A stretch of DNA of 63,850 bases from Branchiostoma floridae (lineage: Eukaryota; Chordata; Leptocardii; Amphioxiformes; Branchiostomatidae). Shown here piece after piece: positions 1 through 8,304 of the stretch. Below the pieces are notes generated by a model, which was not told the DNA's origin, ran no database searches, and saw only the letters and a program-made list of their open reading frames with translations. The stretch lies in assembly GCF_000003815.2 (NCBI RefSeq), contig NC_049997.1:817144-880993 (forward strand), written 5' to 3'. The position numbers and the translations under genes were made by a program. Position 1 is the first letter of the stretch, and each line of letters begins with the position of its first letter.

Positions 1-263
1 TAAAAGTTACAACTTTGTTGTATCTAAAAATCCACAAATAGCCGCCTGCTTTCTCAGAGTGGGGTTTGGAATAAAGATATCAGAAAGACGTCCCATTTGC
101 ACAAAACATTTGAAATAGCATCTTCGAAGAAACAATCCAATGCTGTCGTGACGTCACGTTATGCAGATAGAACAGAGTGGATCATACGTTGCAGGACGTC
201 TATGGCTCCCACCGTTTCTGTTCAGGGATGGTTGTAACCTTGTTTTATTTAAAACACTATTAG
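1..263. other. Upstream intron sequence of the laccase-like gene
   Basis: This stretch ends at the acceptor of the first visible laccase exon. No coding segment or named repeat was recognised in it. Confidence 0.5.
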
Positions 264-471
264 GCAGTACGGAGACCAGTCAATGCACATCGAGTGCCTG
301 CCGGTCAGCGAGCTCCGGTCCCCTGATAACCAGTCCGTCCCATTGCCGGAGTCTGGGGACAAGTGGGAGGAACATTTCATCAATTTCCACTTCGCTGGGT
401 CTGATAAAAACCCAGGCCAGAGGCCATCCGTCAATGGTCATCGGTTTGTTCTGCCGTCGTCACCCCCACAG
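264..471 (+). CDS. Multicopper oxidase (laccase-like), internal exon before the Polinton insertion
   Basis: Internal exon of a laccase-like multicopper oxidase, a copper enzyme that couples one-electron oxidation of phenolic or metal substrates to reduction of oxygen. The open frame starts at 265 after a TTAG acceptor (262-263) and ends in CCACAG before GT at 472. It is 69 codons and ends in phase 0. It reads as an interdomain laccase segment containing FINFHFAGSDKNPGQRPSVNG and a following proline-rich stretch. The next recognisable exon (18380) starts in phase 0, so the two join cleanly once the Polinton-bearing intron is removed. Upstream exons with the first copper ligands lie outside the window. 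Family assignment is confident because the later exons carry the copper motifs. Confidence 0.8.
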
Positions 472-1110
472 GTTTGTGAAAAAGACACAAACTTGCGTTA
501 GTAATAACAGAACAATTGGTCAATATTGTTGAAGGAAAATAACACAATTGGAAAACATCAATGAAAAGGTTACGTACTGAGGTCACGAGAAGTTAAATCA
601 GGACTTTCTTTCAACAAATTAACATAGTTGAAGAGCTGAAAGTTTCCTACAATGGAAAACACTATAAATATAGATTTCCCTCATTAATTATGCAAAGTAA
701 GTGCCTATTTGCATAATTTGCACTTTAAGTACATTACTGTCAAAACTACCTACATACCAAATATCATCAAATTTTGTCGTTCCCTTCTTCAGTTATACTC
801 CCAAAAAGATTTTGAAAAAAAGCGCCCCTGCAGTTCTAGAGCAACCTGCTAGGGGACCCAAACATACACCACCTATTCCTTACGTCATTAGCTATCTGTC
901 ACCAAAAAATGAAGACCACAGCTCATCCAGTTCAAAAGATTTTAAAAAAAACGAATTTTTGCTGCAGTACCAAGGTCACATACCAGGGAGCCCAAAATTT
1001 ACCTTGACCTTTGTCTTCCTAACACCTACTTACATGCCAAATATCACCGTAATGCATACAGAGGTTCTTGATTTATGCTGACCACAAATATCCGGAAACA
1101 CGAACACACA
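472..1110. other. Host intron remnant left of the Polinton
   Basis: AT-rich intron sequence between the laccase donor and the Polinton. It holds two related segments (around 745-960 and 965-1080), each with an ACATACCAAATATCA-like phrase, so it is probably an old dispersed repeat. No gene seen. Confidence 0.5.
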
Positions 1111-1113
1111 AGT

Positions 1114-1405
1114 AGTGATGTCCGCTTATATAGGGCAATTCTTTTGTTCCTATGCAAATGATAAGCCGCCTTGTATTATAGACCAGCCTGAGGTATGTCC
1201 AGATATAGGGCAAATCTTTTGTTCAGCCTGAGGTATGTCCAGATATAGGGCAAATCTTTTGTTCAGCCTGAGGTATGTCCAGATATAGGGCAAATCTTTT
1301 GTTCATGAAACGACCTTTGCTGAGGTCAAACCCTGGGGGGAAGATCATATTATTGAGATATGGGAAACGTCATAACAAGTTTAGACGTGTATGTGACGTA
1401 TCAGT
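1114..1405 (+). repeat. Polinton left terminal inverted repeat
   Basis: Inverted match to 17888-18242. It starts AGTGATGTCC, includes a TATAGGGCAA motif, and continues through CCTGAGGTATGTCCAGATAT and a segment near 1370-1400 that matches the complement near 17890-17925. Confidence 0.9.
1184..1303 (+). repeat. Three tandem 40 bp units in the left TIR
   Basis: The unit CAGCCTGAGGTATGTCCAGA plus 20 further bases is present three times at 1184, 1224 and 1264, essentially identical. The right terminus does not carry this array and has a longer tandem unit instead. Confidence 0.95.
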
Positions 1406-1437
1406 TCATGATTGGGCGATACGGATATTTGATCGTC

Positions 1438-1445
1438 TATAAAGA
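1438..1445 (+). promoter_or_regulatory. TATA box for the first Polinton gene
   Basis: TATAAAGA lies 72 bases before the ATG at 1510, giving an expected transcription start near 1468 and a short leader. Confidence 0.6.
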
Positions 1446-1509
1446 GGGGGATACGAAATATCTCTCTCTGTAGTGAAGACACTGCTGTGAGTCCGAGAGA
1501 GAAAACATC

Positions 1510-2103
1510 ATGTTCAAACCCGTACACGTTGAAGAGGAGCAGATGGAGGTGGATGAATACATGCCATCTACAACACGCGTACCGTGGCAGGAAGACTTGA
1601 CGTACTCATCACAATACAAATCGTGGGAAACGCAGCTGCCTTTAGGTGGGGAGACATACCTGACAGTATCAATGATCAACGAGAAGTCATCAATTGTTAC
1701 GCGACTGTTTTACCATCAAAATCGTATGGAGAAAATGCACTGGTCATGACTCCTGAACAGTGGCGGGCTCTCAAACGCAACATGTCGAATGTGTCGGCAG
1801 CGTTGTTGGAAGGCAGATTTACAGCGATGATGACATACAATGCAGGTGCGTTCCAACCTCGACAGTTTGACCTGGATGGCGTGCTATCCGTCGTCGTCGT
1901 GGTGATCTCGGACGGGACTCCGTCGTNNNNNNNNNNNNNNNNNNNNNNNNNNNNNNNNNNNNNNNNNNNNNNNNNNNNNNNNNNNNNNNNNNNNNNNNNN
2001 NNNNNNNNNNNNNNNNNNNNNNNNNNACATGGCTCTGGAAGTCATCCAGCAAGACAAGTCGTTCCTGAACAGCGATCTGATGGCAAAATTATCTGCAGAG
2101 TGA
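1510..2103 (+). CDS. PC4-like (SUB1-like) accessory protein, frameshifted and gapped
   Basis: First + strand gene of the Polinton. The frame opens at 1510 with an acidic N-terminus. A segment with YLTVSMINEKSSIV follows, then, in a different frame, SYGENALVMTPEQWRALK and an amphipathic helix. The TPEQW..LK motif after a beta-strand segment resembles the single-stranded-DNA-binding domain of the PC4/SUB1 coactivator; this is a motif-level call. The frame changes near 1710-1722 at a run of four A, which looks like a one-base loss or a sequencing error. A 100-N gap (1927-2026) removes the middle. After it, an open frame (2029-2103) ends in LMAKLSAE, probably the C-terminus of the same protein or of a second small one. 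It has its own TATA box (1438) and AATAAA (2117). Confidence 0.5.
1927..2026. other. Assembly gap of exactly 100 N
   Basis: Run of 100 N inside the first Polinton gene. The round number suggests a gap of unknown true size. Confidence 1.
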
Positions 2104-2116
2104 TACATTGTCAAGA

Positions 2117-2122
2117 AATAAA
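2117..2122 (+). terminator. Polyadenylation signal after the PC4-like gene
   Basis: AATAAA 14 bases after the stop at 2101-2103. Confidence 0.6.
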
Positions 2123-2270
2123 GCCTCCCGTAGTTTGAATGCGGGCAAAGATTGAATTATTGTGCGCTTGTTGTTGTTATTATTAATGATGAAGTAATAC
2201 TATACTTAGATATGTATAACTCTATGGAAGATAGATAGATATGCTAATGGTACGATATCAGGTATGACGG

Positions 2271-2278
2271 TATAAAAG
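2271..2278 (+). promoter_or_regulatory. TATA box upstream of the integrase
   Basis: TATAAAAG followed by AGTCGCTAGCG. The expected start is near 2300, upstream of both the small overlapping ORF (2312) and the integrase ATG (2455). The GTCGCTAGC phrase recurs in the 100 bp repeats near 14.2 kb. Confidence 0.65.
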
Positions 2279-2311
2279 AGTCGCTAGCGAATAAGAACGG
2301 TCAGTTTTGAG

Positions 2312-2680
2312 GTGGAAGAGACAACACGCACACGTACACACATGGGCTGCATCCCGGTAGAGTTTAGTGAAATATTTCGAGAGTTTCTCGAACGTATACA
2401 CTGTGGGTGCATGTGTATTAGGGGACGCATGTTTGTATTCGTTAGAGGTCTAGGATGGTTTCCAACAATACACAGAAGGGGAGGAAGAAGGAGAAGAAGG
2501 CAGACGGGAAAAAACGAAGAAGAAGAAGAAGTCGACGCGCCAACACAACCACCACAGAAAAACGACATGATGTCTTACACAGAATCTATTACGACCCAAA
2601 ACATCCAGCAGGGTATAGTGGAGCCGGAAAGCTCTTTAGAGCCGTCGGTGCCAAACATGGAATCACTCTGCAACAAGTAA
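2312..2680 (+). CDS. Small ORF overlapping the integrase N-terminus
   Basis: A 122-codon frame starts about 10 bases after the predicted transcription start and overlaps the integrase in another frame. Its N-terminal half (from MGCIPVEFSEIFREFLERI) has ordinary protein composition with a Cys pair. The second half is Arg-rich then Glu-rich because it is read across the low-complexity Lys/Arg tract that encodes the integrase N-terminus. It may be a real small protein with the integrase reached by leaky scanning, or an accident of the biased sequence. No family was recognised. Confidence 0.3.
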   Translation: MEETTRTRTHMGCIPVEFSEIFREFLERIHCGCMCIRGRMFVFVRGLGWFPTIHRRGGRRRRRQTGKNEEEEEVDAPTQPPQKNDMMSYTESITTQNIQQGIVEPESSLEPSVPNMESLCNK

Positions 2681-3666
2681 AGGACTGGTTACGATCACAG
2701 GACACTTATACGTTACATAAACCTATCAGACGGAAGTTTCAGCGAAACCGCGTGATTACTGGGGGTTTGGACCATCAATGGCAATGTGATCTTGCAGACC
2801 TATCTTCTAAATCCCGCCACAATGATGGGTATCGATACTTACTCACATGCATAGACGTATTGTCTAAATACGCATGGGTTGTGCCCATTAAGGACAAGAA
2901 AGGGACAACTCTAACGGAAGCCTTCCAAACTATTCTTAATGAAGGGAGACATCCATGGCGTTTACAAACTGACCAAGGAACAGAGTTTCTCAACAAAAAC
3001 TTTCAAGCTCTTCTCAAAAAGGAGGAGATTGAATTTTTCACAACGTTTAATATTGAAACGAAGGCAAGTATAGTCGAACGATTTAACAGGACCCTAAAGA
3101 CCAAAATGTATAAATACTTTACCTCCAACAACACCTATCGTTATATAGATGTGTTGCAGGATATGGTATGGGCTTACAATCACTCAAAACATCGAAGTAT
3201 CAAAAGAGCTCCGGTCGAAGTGACCGAAGACAACCAAAGGGTAGTATGGCATACTCTGTACGGTCGCGACGACTCGCCTATATCGGGGGAGAGGACAAAA
3301 AAGAAGATAACGACCTTTCGATTTAAAGAGGGTGATTCTGTTCGCATTAGCAAGTCTAAGATGTTGATGGAAAAGGGATATACACCTAACTGGTCCACTG
3401 AAATTTTTACGATCACGAAACGGATTCCTCGAAACCCTCCAGTGTACCGCGTGAGAGATTATTACAACGAAGAATTGAAAGGGACCTTTTACGAAAATGA
3501 GTTACAGAAAGTGACCCCAAAACAGGACGGTGACGTCTATCAAGTTGAAAAAATTCTAGGCACAAGACGTCGCGGTAAAAAGACGGAGTTCTTTGTTCAT
3601 TGGAAAGGATACCCAGCCAAGTTTGATAGTTGGGTACGAAAAGAGGACATGGTATCTATATCATAA
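2455..3666 (+). CDS. Retroviral-type integrase with chromodomain (Polinton INT)
   Basis: Catalyses insertion of the element into host DNA. The 403-residue protein starts with a basic tail (about residues 9-28), then a conserved Polinton N-terminal region ending in WLRSQDTYTLHKP. The RNase H-fold core follows, with the catalytic triad Asp in QWQCDLADL, Asp in LQTDQGTEF and Glu in SIVERFNRTLK; 34 residues separate the last two. The C-terminus carries a chromodomain (YQVEKILGTRRRGKKTEFFV followed by HWKGY), which in related integrases can direct insertion to particular chromatin. ATG 2455 is the first in this frame after the TATA box at 2271. The stop (3664-3666) is 50 bases before the next gene. 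The frame is intact. Confidence 0.95.
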   Translation: MVSNNTQKGRKKEKKADGKKRRRRRSRRANTTTTEKRHDVLHRIYYDPKHPAGYSGAGKLFRAVGAKHGITLQQVKDWLRSQDTYTLHKPIRRKFQRNRVITGGLDHQWQCDLADLSSKSRHNDGYRYLLTCIDVLSKYAWVVPIKDKKGTTLTEAFQTILNEGRHPWRLQTDQGTEFLNKNFQALLKKEEIEFFTTFNIETKASIVERFNRTLKTKMYKYFTSNNTYRYIDVLQDMVWAYNHSKHRSIKRAPVEVTEDNQRVVWHTLYGRDDSPISGERTKKKITTFRFKEGDSVRISKSKMLMEKGYTPNWSTEIFTITKRIPRNPPVYRVRDYYNEELKGTFYENELQKVTPKQDGDVYQVEKILGTRRRGKKTEFFVHWKGYPAKFDSWVRKEDMVSIS

Positions 3667-3715
3667 ATACCAGTGCGTTGAAATGATTCAGAACATAATA
3701 GGCTGGTATTTCGAC

Positions 3716-4519
3716 ATGGCTGCATCATTTTATGTTACCCTCCCTAGCGATGCTAGTATGGATGTCTACCCCGACAACACATTATCTACCTACATGACCA
3801 AACTGTCTCACCCCATCGATATGAAGGGGGAATGGCAGGTAGCACTGGTAGAGATACAATACCCCCACACCTGGATGAACGTTCGCGAGGGTGAAAACAT
3901 GTTGCTCTTTTTCATGACGGACGAAGAGAGCGAAGACGTTGGGAGGGAATACGAGATTGTCAAGATTTCTCCCGGATACTACAAAGACATCTACCAACTG
4001 TTGAAAACTCTGAACGAAGCCGCTTCGCTACGTTATCCCGACCTCTTTAAACAGCACGAAATGTTTGCCTATGACGCCACCTTGAGAAGAGTAACCATGA
4101 TCCTTCCACCAATGGCGCAGAATGCAACAACTGTAAAGACCTACTTGACGGGTCCACTGGCTAAAAAACTAGGGTGGACGGTAAAATCTGCCATATATGG
4201 GAGTTGGATACAGGCGACGTGTGCACCAAATCTGAACGATGGGCTGGACTCTTTGTACATCTACAGCGATCTTGTTCAACATCGTTTTGTAGGTGGTCAA
4301 AAACTACCACTGTTAAGAATTCTTCAAGTTCAGGGAGAAGATGGAGTCGTGATAGATCATGAAATTCGCGTGCCTCAGTACCTTCCCATGGCAAGGAGGC
4401 GGTTTGAATCAATTGAAATAAATATAAGGGACCACTATGGACAACCTGTGCCATTTGAACGCGGACGTGTCATAGCGACACTACACTTCAGGCAGCTAAG
4501 ATCGTCGTACTTTTTCTGA
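3716..4519 (+). CDS. Minor capsid (penton-type) protein candidate
   Basis: A 267-residue protein beginning MAASFYVTLPSDASMDVYPD, a start that recurs among Polinton structural proteins. Known Polintons pair a double-jelly-roll major capsid protein with a smaller single-jelly-roll penton protein, and the size and position between integrase and major capsid fit the latter. Beta-rich stretches such as GEWQVALVEIQYPHTW are visible, but the fold cannot be proved from sequence alone. The frame is open further upstream (ATG 3683, or back into the integrase), but ATG 3716 gives the conserved N-terminus and does not overlap the integrase. The stop is 4 bases before the next ATG (4524). Confidence 0.75.
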   Translation: MAASFYVTLPSDASMDVYPDNTLSTYMTKLSHPIDMKGEWQVALVEIQYPHTWMNVREGENMLLFFMTDEESEDVGREYEIVKISPGYYKDIYQLLKTLNEAASLRYPDLFKQHEMFAYDATLRRVTMILPPMAQNATTVKTYLTGPLAKKLGWTVKSAIYGSWIQATCAPNLNDGLDSLYIYSDLVQHRFVGGQKLPLLRILQVQGEDGVVIDHEIRVPQYLPMARRRFESIEINIRDHYGQPVPFERGRVIATLHFRQLRSSYFF

Positions 4520-4523
4520 AGTC

Positions 4524-4896
4524 ATGACACTCCCTGTGTATCACGGTCGTTCAATACAACGCGGGTACGGATTGGGTGGAATTTTNNNNNNNNNNNNNNN
4601 NNNNNNNNNNNNNNNNNNNNNNNNNNNNNNNNNNNNNNNNNNNNNNNNNNNNNNNNNNNNNNNNNNNNNNNNNNNNNNNNNNNNNCGAGACGAAGGGTGG
4701 TGGTATTTTGAAGCAGGGACCGTCGGTTAAAAGATCACGAAAAAGTGCACCGCGCGAACGGTCGGCGCCAAGACGAAGGGCGTCCGTGGCGAACAGAAGA
4801 AAGGGGCCTTTAAAACGCAAAACTTGTACTAAGACGGTCACTTTTGCAAAAGGTAGCAGACGGAGTAGACGTACTTATCCTGATATATTTGGTTAG
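4524..4896 (+). CDS. Small basic virion-core-like protein, interrupted by an assembly gap
   Basis: Begins MTLPVYHGRSIQRGYGLGGI, a conserved short N-terminus of a Polinton small protein, then runs into a 100-N gap. After the gap a frame rich in Lys and Arg (KRSRKSAPRERSAPRRRAS) ends at 4896, four bases before the major capsid ATG. Position and composition fit a DNA-condensing core or minor virion protein; this is inference from charge and context. Length is unknown because of the gap. Confidence 0.65.
4586..4685. other. Assembly gap of exactly 100 N
   Basis: Run of 100 N inside the small basic protein gene. Confidence 1.
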
Positions 4897-4900
4897 AGTC

Positions 4901-6244
4901 ATGGATCGTGTTCATCCAAAATCGTGTGACTGTACCAAGTCGGAGCTTGACCTATTTGAAATCCCACCCACGCAAACGACCATTACTTCAGCGAGATGGG
5001 TTGAGTATCATCCAGTAGCTAGCCTTACCGAGACATCTCCGATAGAATTTGACATTCAAGGAGCGGGTGAAGAGTACACGGACCTCCGGCAATCGCAATT
5101 GTACATAAGAGCAAAGATTGTTCTCGCCAACGGTAACCCAATACCTCCAGACGCCAAAGTTGGTCCTTCGAACAATTGGTTACATAGTTTATTTCAACAA
5201 ATTGATTTTTCGCTGGGCAACAAAATCATTACGGACTCAACGAACACATACGCGTACAAATCTTACTTTGAAAATCTACTAAACTATGGACAAGAAGCCA
5301 AAAACACACAGCTCACCTCCGCTCTGTTCTACCAAGACACACCAGGATGTCTTCACCTGGTGGATCCCTACCCAACCGATCAAAACGCCGAAGTCAACAC
5401 AGGGTTTGTCCAACGTGCCAACATGACCAGGGAAAGCCGTGAGGTAGATCTCATCGGACCTCTTCATACAGATCTCTGTTTCCAAGAAAGATATTTAATC
5501 AACAAAGTAGACCTAAAGATCACACTGCATCGTTCAAAAAACCAATTCAACTTGATGTCAGCAGATCAAAATGTTCAATATAAAGTAATCATAACCTCAG
5601 CAGCTCTGTTTCTCCGAAAGGTGAACCTGTTACCAACCTATCAGCTATCTATAGAAAACAGGCTGAACAGAGAAACTGTAAAATACCCGCTTAAGAGGAG
5701 TGTCGTCAAAGGTTATACAATAAGCCAAGGAACTTACAGTAAATCAATCGATAATCTATTCCTAGGCAAAGTACCCAAACGCCTGGCCGTTGCCCTGGTG
5801 AGCAACGCTGACTTCCAAGGATCATATGGGTCTAATCCATTCAACTTTCAACACTTCGACTTGAACTACTTAAGTTTATGTGTAGATGGACGTGAACTAC
5901 CACACAAAGCCTTGACACCAGATTTTGAAGGAGGACACTATATCAGATCGTATTACAATCTGTTTGGACCGCTCGGAAAATTAGGACAGGATTCAGGGAA
6001 CAATTTAAGTAGACAAGACTTTGGAAAAGGCGGCTATAATATATTTTTATACGATCTCAGTCCGGACCTCTGTGGATTTGGTGGAGGAGACTGTTTCAAC
6101 ATTGTGAAATCTGGTAATCTTCGGCTTGAAGCTCACTTTGCTAAGCCATTGGAACAAACTGTTGTTTGTCTTCTGTTCGGTGAATTTGAAAACGTGTTGG
6201 AAATCGACAGATCGAGATTAGTTACTTTTGACTACAGTAACTAA
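4901..6244 (+). CDS. Major capsid protein candidate (double jelly-roll type)
   Basis: A 447-residue protein beginning MDRVHPKSCDCTKSELDLFE, matching the structural family found in Polintons across animals, for which a double jelly-roll major capsid fold has been proposed. It has the expected length, no signal peptide or membrane segment, and many beta-prone stretches. The ATG at 4901 is chosen because it gives the conserved N-terminus; the frame stays open upstream to 4844 but would overlap the preceding gene. The protease gene starts 6 bases after its stop. The tight spacing basic protein - capsid - protease suggests a late morphogenesis block. The frame is intact. Confidence 0.85.
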   Translation: MDRVHPKSCDCTKSELDLFEIPPTQTTITSARWVEYHPVASLTETSPIEFDIQGAGEEYTDLRQSQLYIRAKIVLANGNPIPPDAKVGPSNNWLHSLFQQIDFSLGNKIITDSTNTYAYKSYFENLLNYGQEAKNTQLTSALFYQDTPGCLHLVDPYPTDQNAEVNTGFVQRANMTRESREVDLIGPLHTDLCFQERYLINKVDLKITLHRSKNQFNLMSADQNVQYKVIITSAALFLRKVNLLPTYQLSIENRLNRETVKYPLKRSVVKGYTISQGTYSKSIDNLFLGKVPKRLAVALVSNADFQGSYGSNPFNFQHFDLNYLSLCVDGRELPHKALTPDFEGGHYIRSYYNLFGPLGKLGQDSGNNLSRQDFGKGGYNIFLYDLSPDLCGFGGGDCFNIVKSGNLRLEAHFAKPLEQTVVCLLFGEFENVLEIDRSRLVTFDYSN

Positions 6245-6249
6245 AAAAC

Positions 6250-6792
6250 ATGAACACGAAACAGATCTACAGCGTACTTCAAAGTGACGAGAGCACAGCA
6301 CCCTACATTCGTGGAGTCTTTGCAGCAGACCAATTACCGACACGTGTAACGGATTATCCAAGTGCCTACGTGGTTAATACAGACCCAAGCGGGAAGCCGG
6401 GACAGCATTGGCTGGCCATTTACTTTGACACGAATAAACGAGGAGAATTTTTCGATAGCTACGGGAGAGCACCTAAAGATTACCCGCGCTCCATAGAATT
6501 ATTCTTGTCAAGAAATTCTCGCGTTCCATGGATTCGAAATGAACGACAGATTCAAGCTCCATTCTCTAGTACTTGCGGTCAACATTGCTTGTTCTACCTC
6601 TTGCATCGATGTAGACGTGTTCCCTTAAGGACTATTGTAGGAATGTTTAGCCAGAATCTAGAGTTAAACGATATATCTGTAGCTCAATTTATAGAAGAAC
6701 ATTTTAACATCGACTCACCTGTTGTAGACCTTTCGCATATATTGACACAAGTTGCTCGCACACTAGAAGAGCTTGGTCACACGATAGGGTAG
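6250..6792 (+). CDS. Adenovirus-type maturation cysteine protease
   Basis: A 180-residue C5-family (adenain-like) protease that would process virion proteins during assembly. The catalytic set is visible in the expected order: His53 in GQHWLAIYFD, Asp69 in FFDSYG, Gln102 in RQIQAPF and Cys109 in SSTCGQHC. Length is close to the family norm (about 200). ATG 6250 follows the capsid stop by 5 bases. AATAAA at 6878 probably ends the + strand transcript. All key residues are present and the frame is open. Confidence 0.95.
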   Translation: MNTKQIYSVLQSDESTAPYIRGVFAADQLPTRVTDYPSAYVVNTDPSGKPGQHWLAIYFDTNKRGEFFDSYGRAPKDYPRSIELFLSRNSRVPWIRNERQIQAPFSSTCGQHCLFYLLHRCRRVPLRTIVGMFSQNLELNDISVAQFIEEHFNIDSPVVDLSHILTQVARTLEELGHTIG

Positions 6793-6877
6793 AGAAGCTA
6801 GTATCGTGCGATATCGTATAGTATGTGTATTATGCTATCTATAGTCATCATTGTATTAGATCTAGAAGGGTGTATCG

Positions 6878-6883
6878 AATAAA
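6878..6883 (+). terminator. Polyadenylation signal ending the + strand block
   Basis: AATAAA 85 bases after the protease stop. The opposing - strand signal lies at 7064-7069. Confidence 0.6.
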
Positions 6884-6949
6884 ATCTTATGAAACTGTAT
6901 TTTTTCTCAGCGTCTTCACTTATTCATCAATTACCAATCATATTATGCA

Positions 6950-6985
6950 TACACACACACACACCCACACACACACACACACACA
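6950..6985 (+). repeat. (CA)n microsatellite between convergent Polinton blocks
   Basis: Short CA repeat with one interruption (CCC at 6964) between the two polyadenylation signals. Confidence 0.95.
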
Positions 6986-7063
6986 ACTATACGTAAAAAA
7001 AAAAGATTGACAATGAGACGTATATGTCAAGAAAACATCTGTGTTCAAATCACAGAGGTGAAC

Positions 7064-7069
7064 TTTATT
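7064..7069 (-). terminator. Polyadenylation signal for the - strand block
   Basis: TTTATT on +, AATAAA on -, 18 bases after the stop at 7087. Confidence 0.6.
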
Positions 7070-7086
7070 TGATAACAACAGTTTGA

Positions 7087-7917
7087 TCAGTTCCACGAGC
7101 TTTCCATGAAAGGCGTAGTAGCGCTAAAACGTTTCCTTTTCTTAGCAGAGGGTCTTTGAGCGAAAACACGTCGTCGCTGCAGGCGCGGTGTCGGGATGAC
7201 GTCTTCACTCTCTTCAGATGACCATGAGTCTCCACCCGAAATATCTTCACCCCTTGCAACACGTTTCTTGTGGCGTTGAATCATGGACAGTCGAGTTGGA
7301 TGACGTACTGCCGCTACAGGTGCATTTATGCGTGCGAGTCCTCTTGCAAACTGTTCCCAGCCTGTGGGATTGAAACCCTGTCTCCTTTGTAACACATCCC
7401 TGATCAAGTCAGACACATTTGAACCCTGCACTACTTTCTGATTGTAGATAAGTTGTCCCTGATTGTTATAATTTACGATGTCACCACCACGGTGTTTGAT
7501 GGTGTTCAGTAACTGACGTGCACGAGCTTTCATGGTCTTGGGAAAGGCCTCTAGTAGACCATGATCTTCTTTACCGGTAGATGAAATGGTACTGACAGAC
7601 TTCACTGGTTTATCATCTGTATCAACGTGTGTAGAATCTATGTTGTTAGTCGTTGTAGGTGACGCCGAGGACAACAGTCGGACAGAGATCGGCTCATTTC
7701 TCCTCTTATCTTTGTACGTCAAATAGCGTTGTAAGGCTTGCTGGTAAAGGATAGCCTTCTCATCTTCGGGCAAATCTACTCTATTCAATATAGATTTCAA
7801 TTCATCATCTATAGTTAGCGCCGTTTTTACTAAGGGGGTCATTTCTTCCTGTTGTTTAGCATGGATTGTGGATAACAACTGCTTAGGAACGAGGGCCATC
7901 TTTTTACCATGTTCCAT
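7087..7917 (-). CDS. Conserved Polinton protein of unknown function
   Basis: A 276-residue protein with two blocks that look familiar from other animal Polintons. The first is near residues 36-70 (LNRVDLPEDEKAILYQQALQ), a helical segment. The second is near 140-200 (GSNVSDLIRDVLQRR and PTGWEQFARGL). Between them lies a Ser/Thr-rich linker. The C-terminus has basic clusters (RLQRRRVFAQR, SAKKRKRF) that could bind DNA or act as a nuclear signal. An equally good start is Met7 (MALVPKQLL). The gene follows the 110-residue gene by 9 bases. A virion role is inferred only from the neighbourhood. Confidence 0.75.
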   Translation of the reverse strand: MEHGKKMALVPKQLLSTIHAKQQEEMTPLVKTALTIDDELKSILNRVDLPEDEKAILYQQALQRYLTYKDKRRNEPISVRLLSSASPTTTNNIDSTHVDTDDKPVKSVSTISSTGKEDHGLLEAFPKTMKARARQLLNTIKHRGGDIVNYNNQGQLIYNQKVVQGSNVSDLIRDVLQRRQGFNPTGWEQFARGLARINAPVAAVRHPTRLSMIQRHKKRVARGEDISGGDSWSSEESEDVIPTPRLQRRRVFAQRPSAKKRKRFSATTPFMESSWN

Positions 7918-7926
7918 GATGTCACG

Positions 7927-8259
7927 TTATTTTTTAACACCAAAAAGTGACGATATCGCAGAAATAATTGGACTGAGTAGTAGGGATAAAAAGCCACCCT
8001 TTTGAATTAATGTACGTCTCTTCCTGGCCAAAGGGATTTTTCGATCACTGAGTTGCCGTAAGGTATTTTTGTGGCGGGATAACCCTCTTTTTTGTCCGGG
8101 TGAGAGACGAATGTTTCCCTTCAGTACGTTGTGTGAACAATCGCAAATTGATTTCAACAGATCGTTGGGGGCAGCTGACAGGATGGCTTTCCTCAATTTA
8201 GGATTGGCTTTGCTTAACACGTGGAGACAAGCGCTCTGTCTGTGCAACCTTCTCGACAT
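7927..8259 (-). CDS. Small basic protein with hydrophobic C-terminal segment
   Basis: A 110-residue protein: a helical first half, a highly basic middle (RLSPGQKRGLSRHKNTLRQL, residues 51-70, then LARKRRTLIQKGG to residue 89), and a short hydrophobic tail (residues 90-106, FLSLLLSPIISAISSLF) ending in Lys-Lys. The middle-plus-tail pattern recurs in Polinton small proteins. The QKGG/F junction resembles sites cut by adenovirus-type proteases. Cutting there would release a hydrophobic, possibly membrane-active peptide, analogous to a membrane-lytic internal capsid protein; that role is inference. It lies 40 bases after the ATPase stop on the - strand. Confidence 0.7.
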   Translation of the reverse strand: MSRRLHRQSACLHVLSKANPKLRKAILSAAPNDLLKSICDCSHNVLKGNIRLSPGQKRGLSRHKNTLRQLSDRKIPLARKRRTLIQKGGFLSLLLSPIISAISSLFGVKK

Positions 8260-8298
8260 CTTATGACGTTATGAAGGTCTGATACGTGTGGCAAGCCT

Positions 8299-8304
8299 TT
8301 TATT
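8299..8304 (-). terminator. AATAAA overlapping the ATPase stop codon
   Basis: The TAA stop (8302-8300) is embedded in AATAAA on the - strand, a compact virus-like arrangement. Whether it is used is unknown, since two genes follow within 50 bases. Confidence 0.4.

Noticed and set aside
161-532. 123-codon + strand frame
   Set aside because: Overlaps the laccase exon in a different frame; the exon frame has family motifs and proper splice sites.
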